The notes below the pieces were generated by a model. It was not told where the DNA came from and did not search any database. It worked only from the letters and a program-made list of their open reading frames with translations. The position numbers and the translations under genes are program-made. A stretch of DNA of 64,000 nt, taken from NCBI GenBank assembly GCA_937959275.1, contig CALGLU010000022.1, positions 62,001 through 126,000 on the forward strand, in the 5' to 3' direction. Position 1 is the first letter of the stretch; every line of letters starts with the position of its first letter. The DNA comes from an uncultured Saprospiraceae bacterium (GTDB lineage: Bacteria > Bacteroidota > Bacteroidia > Chitinophagales > Saprospiraceae). This document shows, one piece after another, positions 18,967 through 27,596 of the stretch.

Positions 18967-20442
18967 ATGAACCAACCAAAACAAATTGTACTCATAGGCG
19001 CTGGCATAATGAGTGCAACGATGGGTGTCTTTCTTAGACACTTAATGCCCGATGCCAACATTAAGATTTATGAGCGACTGGATCGAGTCGGAGCAGAGAG
19101 CTCTGATGCTTGGAATAATGCGGGGACTGGTCATGCCGCGTATTGCGAATTGAACTATACGCCATTGCGAAAAGATGGTAGCGTTGATATTTCTAAAGCC
19201 TTGCATATCAGTGAAGCCTTTGAACAATCCAAACAATTTTGGGCTCACCTCGTCCAAAAAGAATGGATTCAAATGAAGCATCTTTTTATTAATGATATCC
19301 CCCATATGAGTTTTGTTATGGGTGAGAGTAATGTGGATTTTCTGAAGAAGAGATATGAGGCGATGGTTCAATATCCCCTGTTTGAGGATCTCGCGTTTGA
19401 AGAAGATCATCAAGCAATTCGAGAGCAGATACCCTTATTGATGAATGGGCGGCCGGCAACAGATGTCCTTGCATCGACTCGCATGGACCTTGGAACAGAT
19501 GTCAATTTTGGTTCGATCACAAGAGCGATGATGGCCTACTTAGAAGGAGATGATCAAATCGAATTGCATCTCGGACAAGAAGTGAAGGATTTGACGAACA
19601 CGCGCGAAGGTTGGTTAGTGGAGGTAAAGGATGTTGATACTGGTTATCAGAATACTGTTGTTGCTGACTTTGTCTTTATTGGTGCTGGAGGCGGAGCGAT
19701 TCCTCTTTTAGAATTAACAGAGCTGGAGGAGGGCCGTGGGTATGGAGGCTTTCCGGTTTCAGGTCAATGGCTGCGCTGCACGAATCAGGAGGTTGTGCTC
19801 CAGCATGAAGCCAAGGTGTATGGTAAGGCCGCGACAGGCAATCCACCTATGTCCGTACCGCATCTGGATACACGACGCATGAATGGTGAGCGTTCATTAT
19901 TGTTTGGTCCATATGCCGGATTTTCCACTAAGTTTTTAAAAGAAGGATCTCTTTTCGATTTACCATTTTCAATCGAGATGCATAATATTTGGCCTATGTT
20001 GTCTGCGGGTATGCACAACATAGAATTGACAAAATATCTTGTTAATCAAGTGATTCAATCGCCAGAAGAGCGCTTTGGTTTCTTGCAACAATATTACCCT
20101 GAAGCAAGATTTGAAGATTGGGAATTGTTGATTGCTGGGCAGCGAGTGCAGATCATTAAAAAGGACAAGGACAAAGGAGGTGTTTTAAAATTTGGGACAG
20201 AGATCGTCAGTGCACCTGATGGCTCGCTGGCAGCCTTGCTTGGCGCATCCCCTGGCGCATCGACAGCTGTTTCGATTATGCTAGATACCTTGAAGCAATG
20301 CTTTCCAGATTTATGGAAGAGCGATGGTTGGCAATCAACCATTAAGGAGATGATTCCGACATTTGGGCAGTCACTTAAGACCGATAGGCAGTTGGTTAAA
20401 CAGACGAGGGCTGAAACGACGAAAATCTTACAGTTGACTTAA
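18967..20442 (+). CDS. mqo: malate:quinone oxidoreductase
   Basis: FAD-dependent, membrane-associated enzyme oxidising L-malate to oxaloacetate and passing electrons to quinone, bypassing NAD-dependent malate dehydrogenase in the TCA cycle. At 491 residues it has the usual Mqo length. Signatures: FAD fold IVLIGAGIMSATMGVFLR, ESSDAWNNAGTGHAAYCELNYTP, VNFGSITRAM, FIGAGGGAIPLLELT, GFPVSGQWLRC, and SLLFGPYAGFSTKFLKEGS. The C-terminus has LGASPGASTAVSIML, also characteristic. It lies directly behind the TlpA-like gene, and a palindromic hairpin (20469-20506) separates it from the convergent glycosidase gene. Confidence 0.96.
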   Translation: MNQPKQIVLIGAGIMSATMGVFLRHLMPDANIKIYERLDRVGAESSDAWNNAGTGHAAYCELNYTPLRKDGSVDISKALHISEAFEQSKQFWAHLVQKEWIQMKHLFINDIPHMSFVMGESNVDFLKKRYEAMVQYPLFEDLAFEEDHQAIREQIPLLMNGRPATDVLASTRMDLGTDVNFGSITRAMMAYLEGDDQIELHLGQEVKDLTNTREGWLVEVKDVDTGYQNTVVADFVFIGAGGGAIPLLELTELEEGRGYGGFPVSGQWLRCTNQEVVLQHEAKVYGKAATGNPPMSVPHLDTRRMNGERSLLFGPYAGFSTKFLKEGSLFDLPFSIEMHNIWPMLSAGMHNIELTKYLVNQVIQSPEERFGFLQQYYPEARFEDWELLIAGQRVQIIKKDKDKGGVLKFGTEIVSAPDGSLAALLGASPGASTAVSIMLDTLKQCFPDLWKSDGWQSTIKEMIPTFGQSLKTDRQLVKQTRAETTKILQLT

Positions 20443-20468
20443 AAGAAAATCTATAATAACAAAATTAG

Positions 20469-20506
20469 ACTGGTGGTCGTCAAGATAAACTTGACAGACC
20501 ACTAGT
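20469..20506. terminator. long hairpin between convergent genes, likely bidirectional terminator
   Basis: ACTGGTGGTC-GTCAAG (20469-20484) pairs with CTTGAC-A-GACCACTAGT (20490-20506) around ATAAA, with one bulge and one mismatch. It lies between the stops of mqo (20442) and the convergent glycosidase (20509). No T-run is obvious, but position and stability argue for termination. The arm shares CTTGACAGA-CACTAGT with hairpins at 28971-28998 and 49298-49343. Confidence 0.55.
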
Positions 20507-20508
20507 TC

Positions 20509-22011
20509 CTATTGTAATTCGAGTTCAATTTTATAGATTGAGTATTGACTGTTTTGATTGACATTAAATGAAACATTCTTTCTATCTGGACTTATTGTAT
20601 TTGAAGGGTTATTAGTTATTTTCATCTTCCTTGCCATGCCTGTTTGTTGAGCATTTCCAGGCTCCCATAATGTTGAAGAAACCACTTTATTAATTTTTTC
20701 ATTACCATCTATGAATCGTACGTTGACATTCGTCATTGGTTTATCTTTACCAACAACATAAACAACAATATTACCATTGTTTAATTTACTTGCGACACCT
20801 CTCATACTTCCATCTTGAACGCCAAGAACCTCACCTCTAAAACTTACTGCCATGTCCCCTAACAACTGTGCAGTAGGCCATTGAATATTAAAATTTCTAT
20901 CAAAGAGACCTAAACCCCAAATATCATCGTTTCTAGGTGACCAAAATGCAGCATCATTTGCTCCAGCTCTCGCAAATTCATATAATTGCTCTACCAAAAT
21001 ATTAGCAGCTTCAGCAAACCTCTTATCTTGATTGTAAGCTTTTGATGGCGCCCATTCGGATAAAGACACATAATCTTTACCTAAATTATTTTTGCATTGA
21101 GTAATAAGATTCACAAGATTGGGAATATAATGTGTATTTGTATTATACCCTGCATATGCATGTAGCGCTACGCCATCAATTATGTTTATTTTATCACCAA
21201 AAACATTTTTTATTTTCGTAAACTCATGAGGCCGTGTATAATCTCCATTAACCAATAAATTAAAGTTTGCATTAGGAAATTTGGTGGCAATATGTTGTGC
21301 AATTCGCCGCGCAGTATGAGCATATTTCCCAAGTTTTCTTTTTCTACATTCTTCATAAGTAGCAGCATATTGAGGATCATCAGGCTTTCCACACTTTTCC
21401 CCAGCCCATTGCAACCACCACTCATTCCCTATCTCAACGTTTAATATATTATTGGCTCCAGATAGAATTATAGCGTCTTCGGCTTCGCGCTTACATTTTT
21501 GAATGTTTGCATACCATGCATTAGACCACTGTTTTTCCCTCATAGCCAACTCTGTTGGAACGACAATACTCAGCTTTGGGCGATTATCGTGATTTTGGCC
21601 AAGTGCGATTTTTACTTGATGAATAGATGCACCTTGAGTTGCTTGTGGATTCTTAGTGTTTATATTTTTACTCCAATCATAATGCTCTGATTCCCATCCA
21701 CCTGGAAATCGAATTAAACTATAATTAATGTTCTTTAACTGGTTTATAAATGTATTAAACTTATAACTATGGATACTGTCCCATTGATTATTAACCCCAT
21801 AAAGTTGAGGCGAAATCGCTTTCTTATCAGAAAGGTCTACTATAATATTTGTACTGGCTAACGCACTTTTTAAATTGCCCTCATCATTCTGTTCTGCGAA
21901 GGTTTTTAGTTCTGTTTCTGTTTCAAATTTTGAGCAAGCAAAAACAATGACGGTCATCATTAAAAAAAATAGAATTCTGGAAGAAAACATTTTGGAGTTA
22001 CTCATAGCCAT
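20509..22011 (-). CDS. GH-A clan glycoside hydrolase lipoprotein (arabinofuranosidase-like)
   Basis: Probable retaining glycosidase with a TIM-barrel, resembling GH51/GH39-type enzymes. The N-terminus is a lipoprotein leader (FFLMMTVIVFAC, Cys26). After a 25-residue spacer comes ISPQLYGVNNQW, RFPGGWESEHYDW and the acid/base motif NVEIGNEWW (Asn196-Glu197), the Asn-Glu pair typical of clan GH-A. SLSEWAP places the likely nucleophile at Glu319. The C-terminal ~110 residues look like a beta-sandwich. It stands alone without SusC/D genes. Its DNA is visibly more A+T-rich than the adjacent mqo. The family number is inferred from motifs only. Confidence 0.75.
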   Translation of the reverse strand: MAMSNSKMFSSRILFFLMMTVIVFACSKFETETELKTFAEQNDEGNLKSALASTNIIVDLSDKKAISPQLYGVNNQWDSIHSYKFNTFINQLKNINYSLIRFPGGWESEHYDWSKNINTKNPQATQGASIHQVKIALGQNHDNRPKLSIVVPTELAMREKQWSNAWYANIQKCKREAEDAIILSGANNILNVEIGNEWWLQWAGEKCGKPDDPQYAATYEECRKRKLGKYAHTARRIAQHIATKFPNANFNLLVNGDYTRPHEFTKIKNVFGDKINIIDGVALHAYAGYNTNTHYIPNLVNLITQCKNNLGKDYVSLSEWAPSKAYNQDKRFAEAANILVEQLYEFARAGANDAAFWSPRNDDIWGLGLFDRNFNIQWPTAQLLGDMAVSFRGEVLGVQDGSMRGVASKLNNGNIVVYVVGKDKPMTNVNVRFIDGNEKINKVVSSTLWEPGNAQQTGMARKMKITNNPSNTISPDRKNVSFNVNQNSQYSIYKIELELQ

Positions 22012-22411
22012 ATATTTTATTGTGTTAACAACTAAACGATTAATAATTAGAAAATTATAGAAAATTAAATGTGTCAGCGCTTAAAGGCTAACAACATTTT
22101 TACTGTGAAGCATGGGGCTCATTCTGAAAGTATGAACATAGTTAAGAATGCATTTGATAAAAGAATGCATTTTAAAATGTACTTACTATCTGTAGTTGAA
22201 TCTACAATTTATAAATGCTATTCGAAATAATTCTTTAAGCCTAAGCTATGCAATGTCGTCAGTACGGTTTGGGTTTAATTTTTAAGAAAATCTGTTTACC
22301 AAATTCAAACTTTAATTTTCTCAATCAAAGTGGGACATGAAAAAGCGCTGCCTAGTTTATGTATTGTACATAAAAATAATGGGCCGTAATCATTAATAAT
22401 TTTTATATATT
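22012..22411. other. 400-base gene-free region
   Basis: A+T-rich spacer between the glycosidase gene (start side) and the end of the DUF4143 ATPase gene. No open frame of note, no strong hairpin with a T-run, and no repeat that I could recognise. It should carry the promoter of the minus-strand glycosidase gene. Confidence 0.4.
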
Positions 22412-23779
22412 CTAGAACAAGGATGTGTGACTCTTCTCAATAAAAGCCCTCAGGTGATCAGCATAAAATAATGGAATATTTAAAAGATCTTGATCCAATA
22501 TTAGATTCTTAATGGACAATCGAACTCGAAGATTAGGATTATATTTCTGTTTGTAAACGCTTAGGCTTTTAGATTTTGTGGAGCTGCCGGACTTGACTTC
22601 CAGAGGTAATACTGTATTGTTGTCGTTAAGCAAGAAATCTATTTCCGCCTTACCATTAGATTCCCAATAGTGAAGTGCCTTTTCGTGTGTCGCTGTGAGA
22701 CATTGAGCTACATAATTTTCGGTGAGTGCACCTTTGAATTCTGTGAATAACTTTGAACCGGTCATATACGCTTTGGGATCCAAATCACTCATTCTGACCA
22801 GTAGTCCAACATCTAACATGTACAATTTAAATTTCGATAAATCTGCATGAGCTCTTAATGGCAGTTTTGGATTTTGTACGCGAGACACCTTGGCTACTAA
22901 TCTTGAATCTTTGAGCCAATTGATAGCTTCTTCTAACTCTCTTGCTCTGGCACCAGTCTTAGCCAAACCATAAATAAATTTTTTGTTTTCTTTAGCTAAT
23001 TGTGTTGGAAGAGAATCCCACACGTAACGGATCTTGATCGCTGTTGTTTTATCTGCATGCTTATTGAGATCATTCTCGTATGATGTAAGGATATTATCCT
23101 TGATCTTAGCGACCTCTTGATAATTACCCGTTTCTACATATTTAGATGCGACTTCGGGCATACCTCCACAGACGATATATTCTTTGAACCGTTCACTAAT
23201 TGGGTTGAAAAATATATCTGGTACTGGACCTATTTCATTGGCCTCAATAAAATGTATGTAGGCCTTATACAATTTAGGGTCGTATGATTCCAAGAATTCT
23301 GTAAAGGTTAGTGGATAGAGATTCAACAATTCTAATTTCCCAACCGGGAAGGAATGTCCATGGCCTAGTGTTACACCTAGGTATGAGCCTGCTGCTATAA
23401 TAGCATACTCAGGTGCTTCCTCTTGAAAATATTTTAGAGCCGTTAATGCGTCACGACATTGTTGTATTTCATCAAAAACAATCAATGTCTTTGGTGTTAT
23501 GTTATCATCGTTCAGCAGATTCAAACTATTAATAATCCGCTTGGGATCTCTTGACTTCTCAAAGATTTGGTGCAACTCGGGGCTTTTCTCAAAATCATAG
23601 TAGGCAATACGATCAAAGAGCTGCTTATCTGATTCCTTTAATTGACCAAATTCTTTGATAACTGTTGTCTTGCCCACCTGCCTAGCACCCATTAATAATA
23701 GGGGTTTTCTATCTTTGCTGACAAGCCAGGATTTAAGCTTCTTTATGATATGTCGCTTGAATTGGAATCTCATATACAT
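22412..23779 (-). CDS. AAA_14 / DUF4143 ATPase
   Basis: A 455-residue protein of the large family of prokaryotic AAA ATPases with a C-terminal DUF4143 domain. Walker A is GARQVGKT (31-38) and Walker B LIVFDE (99-104). A sensor-like AAGSYLGV follows, with LYPLTFTEFLESY and CGGMPEVASKYVE, both typical of the family. The C-terminal half includes FKGALTENYVAQCL and ALHYWESNGKAEIDFLL...LPLEVKSG, a PD-(D/E)xK-like motif (D..ExK). Role in the cell unknown; such genes often occur singly and in many copies. Start is ATG at 23779 or 23773. Upstream are three 32-bp direct repeats (23801-23896) that may control it. Confidence 0.88.
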   Translation of the reverse strand: MYMRFQFKRHIIKKLKSWLVSKDRKPLLLMGARQVGKTTVIKEFGQLKESDKQLFDRIAYYDFEKSPELHQIFEKSRDPKRIINSLNLLNDDNITPKTLIVFDEIQQCRDALTALKYFQEEAPEYAIIAAGSYLGVTLGHGHSFPVGKLELLNLYPLTFTEFLESYDPKLYKAYIHFIEANEIGPVPDIFFNPISERFKEYIVCGGMPEVASKYVETGNYQEVAKIKDNILTSYENDLNKHADKTTAIKIRYVWDSLPTQLAKENKKFIYGLAKTGARARELEEAINWLKDSRLVAKVSRVQNPKLPLRAHADLSKFKLYMLDVGLLVRMSDLDPKAYMTGSKLFTEFKGALTENYVAQCLTATHEKALHYWESNGKAEIDFLLNDNNTVLPLEVKSGSSTKSKSLSVYKQKYNPNLRVRLSIKNLILDQDLLNIPLFYADHLRAFIEKSHTSLF

Positions 23780-23800
23780 TTTACATACAAATACATTGCA

Positions 23801-23896
23801 TTATTCGTTCCAATAATGTGATATTTTACACGTTATTCGTTCGTAAAATGTGAAATAATTGCAATTATTCGTTCGTAAAACGAGAAAACTATAACG
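23801..23896. promoter_or_regulatory. three 32-bp direct repeats upstream of the DUF4143 ATPase gene
   Basis: Units start at 23801, 23833 and 23865 with exactly 32-base spacing. Each begins TTATTCGTT, and units 2 and 3 share TTATTCGTTCGTAAAA; the last half of each unit is less conserved (ATGTGA in units 1 and 2). The repeats fill most of the 138-base gap between the dnaB stop and the ATPase start, 22 bases before the ATPase ATG. Three helical-phase-spaced sites (32 is about three turns) look like an operator array. A weak -7-like box on the minus strand (TGTATTTG, 23795-23788) adjoins them. Confidence 0.6.
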
Positions 23897-23917
23897 CTGT
23901 ATACGTTCTTTTTAGAT

Positions 23918-25456
23918 CTAAAACGGAATATCCGTCAAGCCTCCCTCATCAGCTTCATTCATTTTAGAAGGACGAGTAATGATGCCTCCACTTGGATCGG
24001 CAAAGGCATTTTCTCCATCTCCGTCTAGAGGACTGGAGAATCGATTAAAGTTACCCTCTGCAAATTTGACATATTGTTTAATGAAGCGGAGCTTGACACT
24101 GCCCAGCGAGCCATTTCTATGTTTTTGTATAATAATTTCAGCTTCATCCTTAGGCGCATCAAAATCTTCTTCTAGCTCATAATAATCTGGCCGATATATA
24201 AAGGATACAATATCTGCATCCTGCTCAATCGCACCCGACTCCCGTAAATCAGAAAGCTGTGGCCGTTTGTCACCTCCTCTCGTTTCCACGGCTCTACTCA
24301 GCTGGGATAAGGAAATGACCGGGACATTTAATTCCTTTGCGAGGCCTTTTAAGGCTCTTGAGATTTGACTGATTTCTTGCTCTCGATTAGAGCCTCCCTT
24401 ATTCGGAGCACCATTCATCAACTGTAGATAATCGATCATGATCATCTCTATATTGTGATTGTTTTTAAGACGTCTACACTTTGCTCGAAGTTCAAAAATA
24501 TTGATCCCTGGCGTATCATCTACAAAAATGGGGACATCTGTCATTTTTTCAACTGCAGCGTGTAGCTTCTCCCATTCATACTCTTCAAGCTGTCCATTTC
24601 TTAACTTATGAGAATCGATTTCTGATTCCATAGCAATGAGACGTTGGACCAACTGTAAGTTTGACATCTCCAGAGAAAAGATAGCAACGGCCTTTCCAGC
24701 CTTAGCTGCATTTTGCGCGAGAGATAGAGCAAAGGCTGTTTTTCCCATTCCAGGTCTCGCAGCTAGAATGATCAAATCTGATTTCTGCCAACCTGAAGTC
24801 ATTTTATCTAATTCGCTAAAGCCTGTTGGGATACCCGTCAATCCTTCCGTGTTTTGGCTTGCTGCGGTGATTTCATCCTGCGCTTTTCTAGCAATAACAC
24901 CCACGCGTTCAAACCCAGTATTTAAGTTTTTATCTGTGATTTCATAAAGTCCTTTCTCTGACTCATCGAGTAATTCAAAGACATCTTTTGTATCCTCAAA
25001 TGAATCTTTAATCGTATTTGTTGAGACGCGGATGAGTTCTCGTTGGATGTATTTCTGGACAACAATACGAGCGTGAAATTCAACATTGGCAGCTGATGCA
25101 ACCTTGTTAGTTAATTCCATCAAATAGTTGATACCACCAACTTCATCGATCTTTTCTATCTTCTTGAGGTATTCATGAACTGTCAATAAATCGATGGGTT
25201 GTGATTTTTCAAACAACATCAACATCACCTCATAAATCTCTTGATGAGCAGGTACGTAAAAGGTTTCCTTTTTTAGGATTTCAATGACAGAGGGTAGCCC
25301 ATCTTTGTCAAGCATAATCGCGCCTAGCACTGCTTCTTCTAAGCCTATCGCCTGAGGCATGACCTTTCCAAACATTAATGCATTAGCTTCTGCGTCGTCT
25401 TTGACTGCAGATAAAGATGCTTTTCTTTTGAAAGTAGGATTATTCATTTCCGCCAT
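23918..25456 (-). CDS. dnaB: replicative DNA helicase DnaB
   Basis: Hexameric helicase that unwinds DNA at the replication fork. At 512 residues it has the usual length for this phylum. The N-terminal primase-interaction domain is seen from about residue 34 (PQAIGLEEAVLGAIMLD). The RecA-like domain carries Walker A AARPGMGKT (232-240), VAIFSLEMSNLQLVQRL, Walker B IEMIMIDYLQLM, and the R-finger region ISQISRALKGLAKELNVPVISLSQLSR. DLRESGAIEQDADIVSFIYRPDYY is the conserved C-terminal signature. The first ATG (MAEMNNPTFKR) and the fourth residue Met are both possible starts. Confidence 0.97.
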   Translation of the reverse strand: MAEMNNPTFKRKASLSAVKDDAEANALMFGKVMPQAIGLEEAVLGAIMLDKDGLPSVIEILKKETFYVPAHQEIYEVMLMLFEKSQPIDLLTVHEYLKKIEKIDEVGGINYLMELTNKVASAANVEFHARIVVQKYIQRELIRVSTNTIKDSFEDTKDVFELLDESEKGLYEITDKNLNTGFERVGVIARKAQDEITAASQNTEGLTGIPTGFSELDKMTSGWQKSDLIILAARPGMGKTAFALSLAQNAAKAGKAVAIFSLEMSNLQLVQRLIAMESEIDSHKLRNGQLEEYEWEKLHAAVEKMTDVPIFVDDTPGINIFELRAKCRRLKNNHNIEMIMIDYLQLMNGAPNKGGSNREQEISQISRALKGLAKELNVPVISLSQLSRAVETRGGDKRPQLSDLRESGAIEQDADIVSFIYRPDYYELEEDFDAPKDEAEIIIQKHRNGSLGSVKLRFIKQYVKFAEGNFNRFSSPLDGDGENAFADPSGGIITRPSKMNEADEGGLTDIPF

Positions 25457-25722
25457 AATTCACTCGTTCTGTGCGCTAAACTAATAGTAATATTCTGTTC
25501 ATTTTTCTTCTCATTTATGTCCATGTTAAGATGTCTATTTAGCTGTTAGTATCTTTGTTAGTAACTCAACCGCAATGTGAACATGTTTATTTCAAGACAT
25601 GCTTTCTCTCTGAGAAGTCAGCATATATTATAACAAATAATATAGCAAAATAATTCTAATATGTTATAAATCAAGCAATCATGCTGTTCTTAGAAGACAT
25701 TATTTTTTGGAGAAAATAAAAA
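25457..25722. other. intergenic region upstream of dnaB
   Basis: Together with the adjoining terminator this 323-base gap (25457-25779) separates dnaB from the coiled-coil protein gene. It is A+T-rich with no open frame of note. It presumably contains the dnaB promoter on the minus strand; I could not pick out a clear -7/-33 pair. Confidence 0.4.
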
Positions 25723-25746
25723 GGACTTAATCTTCAGATTAAGTCC
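25709..25746 (-). terminator. rho-independent terminator after coiled-coil protein gene
   Basis: On the minus strand GGACTTAATCT (25746-25736) pairs perfectly with AGATTAAGTCC (25733-25723) around a two-base loop, followed by the T-rich tail TTTTTATTTTCTC (25722 down to 25709). It lies 34 bases after the stop at 25780. Confidence 0.85.
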
Positions 25747-25779
25747 CATTTGTGAGTAATTTTCTTTTTCGTTTCTGTA

Positions 25780-26469
25780 TTAGTTGCGTTGAACGTTATT
25801 CATTTTTTCAACGGTCTGTCTGACAACATTTTTTTGCTCAGTAATCTCAATGGCTTTGTCATCCTGATTTACTAAGTTTTCTTCAATATCAACTTTAGCT
25901 TGTTCAATCTTTCGTTTTCTATCCTCGATTTCTTTCTCCCATTTCGCAATGTCTTTGTGCAAGCTTTCATTTTTGCTTTCTAATTTTTTAAGCTCTTTCT
26001 CTCTGTCTTTCAGCACATCTTCTTCACTATCAACTTCTTTTTTAATGGCATCTCGTCGAGCTTTAACAAAATAGTCTTTCATAATGCTTTCGGCACCATC
26101 GATTTCATCTCCATGATTGACTGAGCTGATAAAGGAACTACCATCATACACCCACAGATATAACCTGGATTGGTTATTCATCTCATCGACCTTGACATAG
26201 ACATCTATCGGCTGAGAGCCTGCTATTGCGGGTATGGTGATGTCTTCAGCATAGTATTCCTTTGCTTTTCTATTCTTTTTGACTTTTCCGTACTCCTTAA
26301 GTAGGTCTTGTATCGCCTTTTCCGCTATTTTTTTATCTGCCCCTTCTACATCTATATACAGTGCATTTTGAGTACCTAGGCTCATATTCATGTCCTCTTC
26401 AAATACGGCTTGTGCACTGATTTGGGTCGAAAAGAACAAACAGATTAGTAGTAATGTATTGAATTTCAT
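25780..26469 (-). CDS. secreted protein with C-terminal coiled coil, unknown function
   Basis: I do not recognise a named family. The start at 26469 (MKFNTLLLICLFFSTQISAQ) gives a clean signal peptide; in-frame codons upstream to 26505 give an implausible leader. The mature N-terminal part (about residues 20-130) is globular and mentions LGTQNALYIDVEGADKKIAEKAI, a mixed alpha/beta pattern. From about residue 150 to the end the sequence is strongly charged and heptad-like (KEVDSEEDVLKDREKELKKL, KDIAKWEKEIEDRKRKIEQ), i.e. a long coiled coil, so it may oligomerise or span the periplasm. Monocistronic, with its own terminator. Confidence 0.75.
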   Translation of the reverse strand: MKFNTLLLICLFFSTQISAQAVFEEDMNMSLGTQNALYIDVEGADKKIAEKAIQDLLKEYGKVKKNRKAKEYYAEDITIPAIAGSQPIDVYVKVDEMNNQSRLYLWVYDGSSFISSVNHGDEIDGAESIMKDYFVKARRDAIKKEVDSEEDVLKDREKELKKLESKNESLHKDIAKWEKEIEDRKRKIEQAKVDIEENLVNQDDKAIEITEQKNVVRQTVEKMNNVQRN

Positions 26470-26687
26470 CATGTTATATGGTTTTAGTTGACATCTTATC
26501 AACACTCAATTTAGAAAGATTGTCTCTAAAGTGATCTTAATAATTTATTAAATTTTTGGTGAGCAGCATTCCGATTTTAAGGTAATCCCTTTGCATTCAT
26601 CCTTTATAGGGTCATTTTTATCTAATTTTTTGGCTTTGGTCTTTATTAATGACTTACTTTATGCGCTGAAGAAAAACCATTACTTGC

Positions 26688-27596
26688 ATGAGTATATTAT
26701 CTCTTAGGAACGTCCAAAAACGTTACCATAATCACATTGCTGTAAACAACGTGTCCTTCGATATTCCTGAAGGAAGCATTTTTGGTCTCCTTGGACCAAA
26801 TGGTGCTGGGAAAACATCATTAATCAGAATCATTACGGGGATCACTGGTGCCGACTCTGGAGAGATCATTTTTGATGGCCAGAATATCAATAACATCCGT
26901 GCTGCACAAATTGGATACCTCCCTGAAGAGCGGGGTCTATATAAAAAGATGAAAGTTGGAGAACAACTGGTCTACCTCGCTAGACTAAAAGGCCTTTCTA
27001 AACGTGACGCCAAAAAAACGATAGATCACTGGTTTGAAAAATTTGAAATTACAGAATGGTGGAATAAAAAAGTGCAAGAGCTCTCCAAAGGGATGCAGCA
27101 AAAAATCCAGTTTGTAGCAACCGTAATGCACGACCCCAAATTGCTCATTCTTGACGAACCCTTCTCAGGTCTAGATCCGATCAATACCAATCTGATTAAG
27201 TCAGAAATTTATGAGCTCAATCAAAAGGGTGCCACTATTGTTTTCTCAACACACAGAATGGAACAAGTCGAAGAGATCTGCGAACACATCGTACTCATTA
27301 ACCAAGGACAAAAAATTCTGGAAGGGAAAGTAGACGACGTGAAAAACGAGCACAAAGAAAATAAATTCAAAATTGGCTTTAAGGGAGGAATGCCTAGCGG
27401 ATTGACTAAAGATAGTTTTACTGTCATTTCTGATGATCATGATGAATTAATAATCCAAATCAAACCAGGGCATAAGCCCAATGAGTTATTAGGAGAACTT
27501 ATGCAGAAAGGAGTCAATATCCAATCCTATAATGAAATTTTACCCAGTCTAAATGAGATATTTATCAATCAAGTAAAAGGAGTGAGCTATGAATAA
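26688..27596 (+). CDS. ABC transporter ATP-binding protein (NatA-like)
   Basis: Cytoplasmic ATPase subunit of an ABC-2 type exporter. Walker A GPNGAGKT at 36-43, signature LSKGMQQKI, Walker B LLILDEPFSGLDP, and the switch His in VFSTHRMEQVEE. The C-terminal ~80 residues after the nucleotide-binding domain (KENKFKIGFKGGMPSGL...) are a DUF4162-like tail, common in NatA-type proteins. The downstream permease overlaps it by eight bases, so they are translated together. Substrate unknown; sodium export has been reported for the NatAB name-giver, but that cannot be inferred here. Confidence 0.93.
   Translation: MSILSLRNVQKRYHNHIAVNNVSFDIPEGSIFGLLGPNGAGKTSLIRIITGITGADSGEIIFDGQNINNIRAAQIGYLPEERGLYKKMKVGEQLVYLARLKGLSKRDAKKTIDHWFEKFEITEWWNKKVQELSKGMQQKIQFVATVMHDPKLLILDEPFSGLDPINTNLIKSEIYELNQKGATIVFSTHRMEQVEEICEHIVLINQGQKILEGKVDDVKNEHKENKFKIGFKGGMPSGLTKDSFTVISDDHDELIIQIKPGHKPNELLGELMQKGVNIQSYNEILPSLNEIFINQVKGVSYE

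Noticed and set aside
22412-23779. DUF4143 ATPase as part of a defence island
   Set aside because: No restriction, toxin or phage-defence partner is adjacent; the gene is flanked by dnaB and a glycosidase.
23801-23896. Regular 32-bp repeats taken as a possible CRISPR array
   Set aside because: Only three units, the repeats are contiguous with no unique spacers of constant length, and there are no cas genes.
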